Assembly: GCA_036402215.1 (NCBI GenBank)
Contig: DASWTI010000384.1
Span: 1 to 5,528, forward strand
DNA from: DASXTS01 sp036402215
Lineage (GTDB): Bacteria > Actinomycetota > Actinomycetes > Mycobacteriales > Pseudonocardiaceae
Length of the DNA: 5,528 bases
Direction: 5' to 3'
Shown here: positions 1 to 4,513 of the stretch, piece after piece
How positions within the stretch are numbered: position 1 is the stretch's first letter
Layout: each line of letters opens with the position of its first letter
Notes under the pieces: generated by a model
Database searches by the model: none
What the model was told of the DNA's origin: nothing
The model's input: the letters and a program-made list of their open reading frames with translations, nothing else
Translations under genes and position numbers: made by a program

Positions 1-101
1 GGCACGCAGCGCTCGTCGCACACCGGCCGTGGCATCCAGGCGTGCGCCGCCACCCACGGCGGTGGCGTCCCCGGCGCGGCGCCCGGCGCGCAGGCGCTCA
101 C
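1..101 (-). CDS. Probable lysophospholipid (PlsC-type) acyltransferase, N-terminal fragment
   Basis: Only about the first 33 codons are inside the window; the gene runs off at base 1. An open frame starts at GTG 101-99, whose GTGA overlaps the TGA stop of the upstream GNAT gene, an arrangement typical of translational coupling. The visible protein includes the stretch HAWMPRPVCDERCV, which resembles the short 'AWLP..PC....CV' opening that I associate with actinobacterial lysophospholipid acyltransferases lying next to OlsB-like GNAT proteins. No HX4D catalytic motif is reached. A second in-frame GTG at 53-51 would give a start (MAAHAWMP...) closer to the usual family N-terminus, and neither start has a clear Shine-Dalgarno. 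If the assignment is right, the enzyme transfers acyl chains to a lyso-lipid at the inner membrane. The call rests on a short N-terminal resemblance plus conserved gene order (compare Rv3027c-Rv3026c), so it is tentative. Confidence 0.5.
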   Translation of the reverse strand, partial: MSACAPGAAPGTPPPWVAAHAWMPRPVCDERCV

Positions 102-871
102 CCGGCCCCGCCGGGCGCGGCCTCCCCCACCGGGGTCTCGCCCAGGAAGAAGCGGAGGTAGCGGCGGTCGACACCGGCCGTGGAGAGCAGGACCGGGAAA
201 TCGGCGACGCCGAAGTCCGGGTCGTGCGCGGGCGGCCCGCACACCCAGGCGCCGAGCCGCAGGTAGCCGCGCAGCAACGGCGGCACCGCCGCGCGCCCGG
301 CGGGCGCCGCGGCCACGTCCCACGGCCGGTGCGGCGTGACCCGGTACGCCACCGGGGACAGGTGCCGCGCCGACACCAGGGACCACACCGCGCGGGCCTG
401 GACGCCGCCGTCGGCGAGCGGCACCGACGCACAGCCGACGAGCCAGCGGTGCCCGGACAGCAGCATGTAGCGGGCGATGCCGGCCCACATCAGGCTCATC
501 ACCGCGCCGGAGCGGTGGTCCGGGTGCACGCAGGAGCGGCCGGTCTCCACCAGCGAGGGCCGCAGCCCGTCCAGCGCCCGCAGGTCGAACTCGCCGTCGG
601 AGTACAGCCGGCCGTACGCGGCGGCCCGCTCCGGCGGCAGCATCCGGTAGCAGCCGACGACCTCGCCGGTGGCGTCCTCGCGCACCACCAGGTGATCGCA
701 CAACTCGTCCAGGTCGTCGCCGTCGAGGCCGGGCGCCGGGCCGGTCAGGCGGGCCCCGAGCTCACCGGCGAACACCTCGTGGCGCAGCCGTTGCACGGCG
801 CGCAGCTCGGCGAGCCCGTCGCCGCGGGCCACCAGCAGGGAGTAGTGCGGTGCGGTCGTCACCAGGGTCAT
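98..871 (-). CDS. GNAT-fold acyltransferase, OlsB-like (ornithine-lipid/hemolysin-like family)
   Basis: A 257-residue protein of the acyl-CoA/acyl-ACP N-acyltransferase superfamily. It shows the typical order of OlsB-like proteins: RLRHEVF (28-34) at the start of the fold, DELCDHLVV (55-63), GCYRML (73-78), the acyl-donor binding segment around E109-G-R-S-C-V-H-P-D-H-R120, LVGCASV (144-150), and the late block with GAWVCGPP and DPDFGVADF (207-225). OlsB itself N-acylates ornithine with a 3-hydroxyacyl chain from ACP; in actinobacteria the substrate of this branch is not settled, so only an acyltransfer role is claimed. The gene lies 122 bp after etfA, separated by a hairpin, and overlaps the next acyltransferase by 4 bases, suggesting that the two enzymes act in sequence on a lipid. 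The ATG at 871 has no good Shine-Dalgarno, but a -10-like TACACC lies 6 bases upstream, so the mRNA may be leaderless. The last ten or so residues are Gly/Ala/Pro-rich and probably disordered. Confidence 0.87.
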   Translation of the reverse strand: MTLVTTAPHYSLLVARGDGLAELRAVQRLRHEVFAGELGARLTGPAPGLDGDDLDELCDHLVVREDATGEVVGCYRMLPPERAAAYGRLYSDGEFDLRALDGLRPSLVETGRSCVHPDHRSGAVMSLMWAGIARYMLLSGHRWLVGCASVPLADGGVQARAVWSLVSARHLSPVAYRVTPHRPWDVAAAPAGRAAVPPLLRGYLRLGAWVCGPPAHDPDFGVADFPVLLSTAGVDRRYLRFFLGETPVGEAAPGGAG

Positions 872-877
872 GGCACG

Positions 878-906
878 GGTGTACCGCCGTCACCGGTCGC
901 CGGGAA
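878..906 (-). promoter_or_regulatory. Candidate promoter for the GNAT/acyltransferase pair
   Basis: Reading the minus strand, TTCCCG (906-901) and TACACC (883-878) are separated by 17 bases. The -10-like box ends 6 bases before the ATG of the GNAT gene, so transcription would start at or next to the A of the start codon. This fits the absence of a Shine-Dalgarno and the hairpin that would end etfA transcription just upstream. The -35 match is weak and TACACC lacks the final T of TANNNT, so this is a suggestion only. Confidence 0.25.
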
Positions 907-941
907 GGACCGCGGGTGGACGGCCCGTGCCGCGCACGTGA

Positions 942-975
942 ACGTCCCCGGGACGAGGATCCGGCCCGGGGACGT
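942..975 (-). terminator. Hairpin terminator after etfA
   Basis: A perfect 11-bp inverted repeat (942-952 with 965-975, arms ACGTCCCCGGG / CCCGGGGACGT) encloses a 12-base loop and begins 18 bases after the etfA stop codon. There is no U-tract, which is common for intrinsic-type hairpins in high-GC actinobacteria. It probably ends or attenuates etfBA transcription before the GNAT gene. Confidence 0.65.
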
Positions 976-993
976 CGCAGGAGCGTGCGGCGG

Positions 994-1953
994 TCAGCCG
1001 CGGCGCCTGCCCACCTCGTCGGTGAGCTGCGGCGCGACCTTGAACAGGTCGCCCACGACGCCGAAGTCGGCGATCTCGAAGATCGGCGCCTCGGCGTCCT
1101 TGTTGACCGCGATGATGGTCTTCGAGGTCTGCATGCCGGCCCGGTGCTGGATGGCGCCGGAGATGCCGAGCGCGATGTAGAGCTGCGGCGACACCGTCTT
1201 GCCGGTCTGGCCGACCTGGAACTGGTGCGGGTAGTAGCCGGAGTCGACGGCCGCGCGGGACGCGCCGACCGCGGCGCCGAGGCTGTCGGCGAGCTGCTCG
1301 ACGACGGCGAAGTTGTCCGCCGAGCCGACGCCGCGGCCGCCGGAGACCACGACGCTCGCCTCGGTGAGCTCGGGACGGTCGCCGCCGGTGATCGGCTTGA
1401 CGTCGACGATGCGGGCGGCCTTCGCGGCGTCCTGCGCCGGCACGTCCACGGTCTCCTCGACGGCCGCGCCCTCGGCCTCGGCAGCCTCCACGCCGCCGGG
1501 GCGGACGGTCACGATCGGCATCGCGGTGGTGGCCTTCGACCTCACCACGAACGCGCCGCCGAACACCGAGTGCGTGCCGGTGCCGTCGGCGTCCAGGCCG
1601 ATCACGTCGTTGAGCAGGCCGTTGCCGGTGCGCACCGCGAGCCGGGCGGCCACCTCCTTGCCGTCGGCCGAGGCGGCGATCACCACGGCAGCCGGCGAGA
1701 CCCGCTCGACGAGCGCGGCCAGCACGTCCACGGTGGGCCTGATCAGGTAGCCGGCGGCGTCGTCGGACTCGGCCACGTACACCTTGGCGGCGCCGTAGCG
1801 GCCCAGGACGTCCTTGGCCTTGGCGGCCGAGCCGGGGGCGCCGACCACGACGGCCGACGGCTCGCCCAGGGCACGGGCCGCGGTGAGCAGCTCGGCGGTG
1901 ACCTTCTTGACCTCGCCGCCGGCGTAGTCGACGAGGACCAGGACCTCGGTCAT
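994..1953 (-). CDS. etfA: Electron transfer flavoprotein, alpha subunit (FAD-binding)
   Basis: EtfA (FixB) is the FAD-carrying subunit of the soluble heterodimeric ETF, which takes electrons one at a time from acyl-CoA and related dehydrogenases and passes them to ETF-quinone oxidoreductase. The 319-residue length is normal for the family. The N-terminal domain (about 1-190) has the usual MTEVLVLVDY opening. The C-terminal FAD domain carries SGGRGVGS (204-211), GASRAAVDSG (230-239), VGQTGK (247-252) and the full ETF-alpha signature from L258 to N284, including IQH at 268-270. R207, S232, R233, T250 and H270 keep a constant offset of 16 from the human residues known to contact FAD (R223, S248, R249, T266, H286), so the cofactor site looks intact. 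The ATG at 1953 follows GAGGAG (1968-1963) with 9 bases of spacing. etfB lies 31 bp upstream on the same strand, so the pair is almost certainly one operon. A hairpin follows the stop. Confidence 0.97.
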   Translation of the reverse strand: MTEVLVLVDYAGGEVKKVTAELLTAARALGEPSAVVVGAPGSAAKAKDVLGRYGAAKVYVAESDDAAGYLIRPTVDVLAALVERVSPAAVVIAASADGKEVAARLAVRTGNGLLNDVIGLDADGTGTHSVFGGAFVVRSKATTAMPIVTVRPGGVEAAEAEGAAVEETVDVPAQDAAKAARIVDVKPITGGDRPELTEASVVVSGGRGVGSADNFAVVEQLADSLGAAVGASRAAVDSGYYPHQFQVGQTGKTVSPQLYIALGISGAIQHRAGMQTSKTIIAVNKDAEAPIFEIADFGVVGDLFKVAPQLTDEVGRRRG

Positions 1954-1962
1954 GTCGGGTTT

Positions 1963-1968
1963 CTCCTC
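1963..1968 (-). promoter_or_regulatory. Ribosome binding site of etfA
   Basis: GAGGAG on the minus strand lies 9 bases before the etfA ATG, within the 31-base etfB-etfA gap. It confirms the ATG at 1953 and shows that etfA has its own initiation site and does not depend on overlap coupling with etfB. Confidence 0.8.
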
Positions 1969-1984
1969 TTCCTGCGCGGCGGGG

Positions 1985-2767
1985 TCAGACGAGCTTCTGG
2001 GCGATCAGGTACTCGATGATCTTCCGGCCGCCGTCGCCCTCGTCGGTGACCTTCTGGCCGGCGGTGCGCGGCGGGCGCGGCGCGGCCTCCAGGACCGTGG
2101 TGGTGGCGTTGGCCAGGCCGACCTCGGAGGGGTCGATGCCGGCGTCGGCCAGGCCCAGCGTGCTGACCGGCTTCTTCTTCGCGGCCATGATCCCCTTGAA
2201 CGAGGGGTAGCGCGGGTCGTTGATCTTCTCGTTGACGCTGACCACGGCCGGCAGCGAGGCGCTGGCGGTGGTGAGGCCGTCGTCGGTCTCGCGCTCCACG
2301 GTGATGGTGGTGCCGTCGATCGAGAGCGAGCGGGCGCGGGTGAGTTGCGGCAGGTCGAGCAGCTCCGCGAGCATGGCGGGCACCGCGCCGCTGGCGCCGT
2401 CGGTGGACTCGTCCCCGGCGATCACCAGGTCGTACTCGCCGACGGTGCCGATGGCCTTGGCCAGGGCGCGGGCGGTCTGCACCGCGCACGAGCCGCGCAG
2501 CGCGTCGTCGGTGAGGTGCACGGCCTTGTCGGCGCCCATCGAGAGGGCCTTGCGGATCGCGTCCGTGGCGCGGTCCGGCCCCATGCACACCACGGTGACC
2601 TCACCGCCGTGCGCCTCCTGGAGCTGCAGCGCGGCCTCGACGGCCCGCTCGTTGATCTCGTCGAGCACCGCGTCCGCCGAATCCCGGTCGAGCGTGTGAT
2701 CGGACTCGGACAACCTGCGCTCGGACCAGGTGTCCGGCACCTGCTTGACCAAAACGACGATGTTCAT
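1985..2767 (-). CDS. etfB: Electron transfer flavoprotein, beta subunit (AMP-binding)
   Basis: EtfB (FixA) is the partner of EtfA; in this family it binds structural AMP and carries the loop that docks onto acyl-CoA dehydrogenases. The 260-residue protein starts MNIVVLVKQVPDT, the standard family opening. It shows CMGPDRATDAIRKALSMGAD (61-80), the nucleotide-binding segment AGDESTDGASGAVPAMLAELL (within 117-137), and the recognition region NEKINDPRYPSF followed by IMAAKKK (179-199), which matches the human NEPRY...IMKAKKKK loop. The C-terminal arm (about 230-260, ending IIEYLIAQKLV) is the part that wraps around the alpha subunit. The start is supported by GAGGAGAAG at 2785-2777. It is the first gene of the etfBA operon and is transcribed divergently from the S8 protease gene. 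The non-bifurcating, housekeeping group of ETFs is the likely class, with fatty-acid or amino-acid oxidation as the source of electrons; this is inferred from family and context. Confidence 0.97.
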   Translation of the reverse strand: MNIVVLVKQVPDTWSERRLSESDHTLDRDSADAVLDEINERAVEAALQLQEAHGGEVTVVCMGPDRATDAIRKALSMGADKAVHLTDDALRGSCAVQTARALAKAIGTVGEYDLVIAGDESTDGASGAVPAMLAELLDLPQLTRARSLSIDGTTITVERETDDGLTTASASLPAVVSVNEKINDPRYPSFKGIMAAKKKPVSTLGLADAGIDPSEVGLANATTTVLEAAPRPPRTAGQKVTDEGDGGRKIIEYLIAQKLV

Positions 2768-2815
2768 CGGTCGGTTCTTCTCCTCGCTGAACTGGCCGGC
2801 GGGCTCGGCACGAAG

Positions 2816-2843
2816 TCTTTACCTGCCAGTAGGTTAGGTGCAA
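2816..2843 (-). promoter_or_regulatory. Candidate promoter of etfBA
   Basis: On the minus strand TTGCAC (2843-2838) and TAAAGA (2821-2816) are 16 bases apart, in the only locally AT-enriched part of the intergenic region. Transcription would start near 2808, giving a leader of roughly 40 bases that includes the etfB Shine-Dalgarno. TAAAGA lacks the final T of a typical -10. TAACCT (2837-2832) is an alternative -10 but has no good -35. Confidence 0.35.
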
Positions 2844-2854
2844 ACTCCTGCAAG

Positions 2855-2868
2855 CACCCCACGGGGTG
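2855..2868. repeat. Inverted repeat CACCCC-AC-GGGGTG
   Basis: Two 6-bp arms separated by 2 bases lie just upstream of the candidate etfB -35 box, a position where a dimeric regulator could act. The symmetry is certain, while the operator role is only inferred. Confidence 0.45.
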
Positions 2869-2879
2869 ACTGTCCTCAC

Positions 2880-2900
2880 GACCAGGTGAGGCCGCTGGTC
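2880..2900. repeat. Inverted repeat GACCAG-N9-CTGGTC
   Basis: Perfect 6-bp arms (2880-2885 and 2895-2900) with a 9-base spacer. The geometry suits a helix-turn-helix dimer site but could also arise by chance in GC-rich DNA. Confidence 0.35.
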
Positions 2901-2907
2901 GGCGGGT

Positions 2908-2936
2908 GGCCGATCGGCCCGCGCGGTGATCACCGC
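2908..2936. repeat. Two adjacent perfect palindromes with GATC centres
   Basis: GGCCGATCGGCC (2908-2919) and GCGGTGATCACCGC (2923-2936) are each perfectly self-complementary. Their centres are 16 bp apart with a 3-base gap. Both have GATC at the axis, but the flanking half-sites differ, so they are not two copies of one site. They lie about 140 bp from the etfB start and about 320 bp from the protease start. Confidence 0.5.
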
Positions 2937-3000
2937 AGGGCCGGGCGGGTGTGCCGCGGAGCGTTCCCGGACCGTGGGACGCCGGGTGTGGCGGACACCA

Positions 3001-3047
3001 CCTGGCAGCGCAGCGCCGACCACCGCCGGTGAGCGTGCTGCGCCAGG
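3001..3047. repeat. Long imperfect inverted repeat
   Basis: CCTGGC (3001-3006) pairs with GCCAGG (3042-3047). After a 3-base bulge, GCAGC (3010-3014) pairs with GCTGC (3037-3041). Inside lies a small CACC/GGTG stem (3021-3024 with 3028-3031). The element could form a cruciform in DNA or a hairpin in RNA. It has no gene immediately before it on either strand, so it is an unlikely gene-end terminator. Confidence 0.4.
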
Positions 3048-3136
3048 CGCGGCGGCCCGACTACGGCGTCCGGGGGACGAAACGCCAGCTCCAGCCACCG
3101 TGCGTCAGGGCCACAGCGCCGTTCGACCGAGGCGGG

Positions 3137-3166
3137 TTGACCACTCTCCGCATGTACTACCAGGCT
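3137..3166 (+). promoter_or_regulatory. Candidate promoter of the S8 protease gene
   Basis: TTGACC (3137-3142) is close to the TTGAC -35 consensus. Eighteen bases later CAGGCT (3161-3166) resembles the streptomycete -10 form TAGRRT except for its first base. Transcription would begin around 3173, giving an untranslated leader of about 84 bases. The -35 box is convincing but the -10 is weak. Confidence 0.35.
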
Positions 3167-3196
3167 TCTGGGTTACCTCCGATGATGCGGCTGTCA

Positions 3197-3222
3197 GCTT
3201 CCGTCAACCCTGCGTCGGAAGC
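3197..3222 (+). repeat. Hairpin in the protease 5' leader
   Basis: GCTTCCG (3197-3203) and CGGAAGC (3216-3222) form a perfect 7-bp stem with a 12-base loop. The hairpin ends 20 bases before the Shine-Dalgarno and would lie inside the predicted leader RNA. It could stabilise the leader or affect translation, but nothing in the sequence shows which. Confidence 0.4.
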
Positions 3223-3242
3223 CCGCGCCCTCGGGGGTCACC

Positions 3243-3250
3243 GAAGGAGA
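3243..3250 (+). promoter_or_regulatory. Ribosome binding site that fixes the protease start
   Basis: GAAGGAGA lies with its GGAG core 7 bases before GTG 3257. It decides the start: the frame is open upstream to 2951 and contains an ATG at 3152, but neither earlier start has a ribosome binding site, and starting at 3257 puts a signal peptide exactly at the N-terminus. Confidence 0.85.
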
Positions 3251-3256
3251 CACCTC

Positions 3257-4435
3257 GTGCGCCCCGTCACCAGAATCGCCGCCGGCCTGTCCGCCGCGGT
3301 CACCCTGGCCGGCCTGACCACCGGCACGGCCATGGCCGAACCCGCCCATCAGGCGCTCGTCGTCCACGCCGCCGCTTCGGCGACCGTGCACCCGATCAAG
3401 GACGCCTACCTCGTCATGCTCGACCCGAAGGCCGACGCGCGCGGCATCGCGGGCATCGCGGGCGTGTCCCCGAAGGCCGTCTGGACCGAGGCCGTCAACG
3501 GCTTCTCGGCCACCCTGACGCCGGGCCAGGTGCGGTCGCTGAGCCGCAACCCGGCCGTGCGGGTCATCGAGCAGGACGTCTGGGTCACCGACATGCTCGA
3601 CGCCACCCAGACGCCGGTGCCGTCCTGGGGCATCGACCGCACCGACCAGCGCAACCTGCCGCTGTCCAACACCTACACCTACGTCGGCACCGGCGCGGGC
3701 GTGCACGCCTACATCATCGACACCGGCATCGTGCCGACGCACAGCGACTTCGGTGGCCGCGGCTCGTTCGACTACAACGCCATCGACACCAACAACACCG
3801 ACTGCCACGGCCACGGCACGCACGTCGCCGGCACCATCGGCTCGGCCACGTACGGCATCGCCAAGGGCGTGCGCCTGCACGGCGTCAAGATGATGAACTG
3901 CTCCGGCAGCGCCACCACGACCTCCGCGGTGAACGCGATCAACTGGGTGCGCACCAACGCGCAGCGCCCGGCCGTCGCCAACACCTCGTGGAACTTCACC
4001 GCCTCGGCGACGCTGGAGACCGCGATCCGCAACATGATCAGCTCCGGGGTCTTCCTGGCCACCTCGGCCGGCAACACCGGCGGCAACTCCTGCGACCGGC
4101 TGCCGCGCAAGGTGGAGACCGCCTCGGTGGTCGCGTCCTCCGAGCGCACCGACGCCCGCTCCTCGTTCTCCAGCACGGGTTCCTGCGTCGACCTGTACGC
4201 GCCCGGCGGCTCCATCCTGTCCACGTCGCGCACCGGCGGCACCGCCACCATGAGCGGCACCTCGATGGCCACCCCGCACGTGGCCGGCGTGGCCGCCCTC
4301 TACAAGGCGCGCTTCGGCGACGTCTCCTCGGCCACCGTGCACAACTGGCTCAACAGCTCCGCCACGCCGAACGTGGTCGTCGGCGGCGGCACCGGCGGCA
4401 CGGTGAACCGCCTGCTCTACCTGAACGGCCTGTAG
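3257..4435 (+). CDS. Secreted S8 family serine protease, proteinase K/aqualysin-like
   Basis: A 392-residue preproenzyme of the subtilisin superfamily. Residues 1-27 form a signal peptide with Arg at 2 and 6, a hydrophobic core and an AMA cleavage site before E28. Residues about 50-108 form an I9-type propeptide, shorter than usual, containing NGFSATLTP. The mature enzyme probably begins at A116 (ATQTPVPSWGID), aligning with my recollection of the aqualysin I mature start. The catalytic triad is D155 (IIDTG), H186 (HGHGTHVAG) and S336 (SGTSMATPHVAG), with oxyanion N273 (SAGN); the spacings match proteinase K. Cysteines C183, C215, C279 and C310 have intervals of 32 and 31, as in the two aqualysin disulfides. 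Oddly, the substrate-binding SLGG segment reads SWNF (244-247). The protein ends with the catalytic domain and has no P-domain or C-terminal pro-region. It is probably a general extracellular endopeptidase; its specificity is not known. It is transcribed divergently from etfB and ends in a strong hairpin. Confidence 0.95.
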   Translation: MRPVTRIAAGLSAAVTLAGLTTGTAMAEPAHQALVVHAAASATVHPIKDAYLVMLDPKADARGIAGIAGVSPKAVWTEAVNGFSATLTPGQVRSLSRNPAVRVIEQDVWVTDMLDATQTPVPSWGIDRTDQRNLPLSNTYTYVGTGAGVHAYIIDTGIVPTHSDFGGRGSFDYNAIDTNNTDCHGHGTHVAGTIGSATYGIAKGVRLHGVKMMNCSGSATTTSAVNAINWVRTNAQRPAVANTSWNFTASATLETAIRNMISSGVFLATSAGNTGGNSCDRLPRKVETASVVASSERTDARSSFSSTGSCVDLYAPGGSILSTSRTGGTATMSGTSMATPHVAGVAALYKARFGDVSSATVHNWLNSSATPNVVVGGGTGGTVNRLLYLNGL

Positions 4436-4454
4436 TCCCGGTCGGTCCCGGTCG
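4435..4454 (+). repeat. Exact tandem 10-bp duplication
   Basis: GTCCCGGTCG occurs twice in direct succession (4435-4444 and 4445-4454), starting at the last base of the protease stop codon and ending just before the terminator stem. It looks like a small slippage duplication with no obvious function. Confidence 0.7.
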
Positions 4455-4456
4455 CC

Positions 4457-4491
4457 ACGGGGCGTCCGCCGTTCGTCGGCGGGCGCCCCGT
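4457..4491 (+). terminator. Strong hairpin terminator after the S8 protease
   Basis: A 15-bp stem (4457-4471 with 4477-4491), interrupted only by one G-U pair (4465/4483), closes a 5-base TTCGT loop. It begins 21 bases after the protease stop and ends 22 bases before the amidase ATG. There is no U-tract, as is usual in this GC range. It makes co-transcription of the protease and the amidase unlikely. Confidence 0.8.
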
Positions 4492-4499
4492 CGGCGTAC

Positions 4500-4505
4500 T
4501 ACGGT
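4500..4505 (+). promoter_or_regulatory. Candidate -10 box of a leaderless amidase mRNA
   Basis: TACGGT fits the TANNNT pattern and ends 8 bases before the ATG at 4514, so transcription would begin at or within two bases of the start codon. No -35 is visible; that position is occupied by the terminator stem. The box is supported mainly by the absence of any Shine-Dalgarno between the terminator and the ATG. Confidence 0.3.
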
Positions 4506-4513
4506 GCCGCTCC

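Larger units (their letters stand above)
2768..3256. other. Divergent intergenic region between etfB and the protease gene
   Basis: This 489-bp stretch separates two divergently transcribed genes. Short open frames cross it on both strands, but none has a Shine-Dalgarno, a recognisable protein or consistent extent. I see no tRNA, rRNA or mobile-element ends. The etfB-proximal part (about 2805-2860) is the least GC-rich piece of the window and holds a promoter-like pair. The middle (2855-3047) is dense in inverted repeats, and the protease-proximal part contains a good -35 box, a 7-bp-stem hairpin and the protease Shine-Dalgarno. It is best read as regulatory DNA for both directions. Confidence 0.7.

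Noticed and set aside
29..1180. Long plus-strand open frame of 383 codons
   Set aside because: It lies antisense to the GNAT gene and part of etfA. Its product is Arg/Gly/Ala/His-rich with no recognisable domain, the usual shadow of a high-GC gene on the other strand.
850..2869. Plus-strand open frames of 389 and 305 codons opposite etfA and etfB
   Set aside because: The etf genes on the minus strand have full family signatures and ribosome binding sites, while these frames give low-complexity Gly/Arg/His proteins without a Shine-Dalgarno.
2951..3256. N-terminal extension of the protease (102 extra codons, with an internal ATG at 3152)
   Set aside because: No ribosome binding site precedes the upstream starts, the extension has no recognisable sequence, and a start at GTG 3257 has a strong Shine-Dalgarno and a proper signal peptide.
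3194..4342. Minus-strand 382-codon frame opposite the protease
   Set aside because: It is antisense to a gene with a complete catalytic triad, and the product is Gly/Val/Asp/Arg-rich with no domain.
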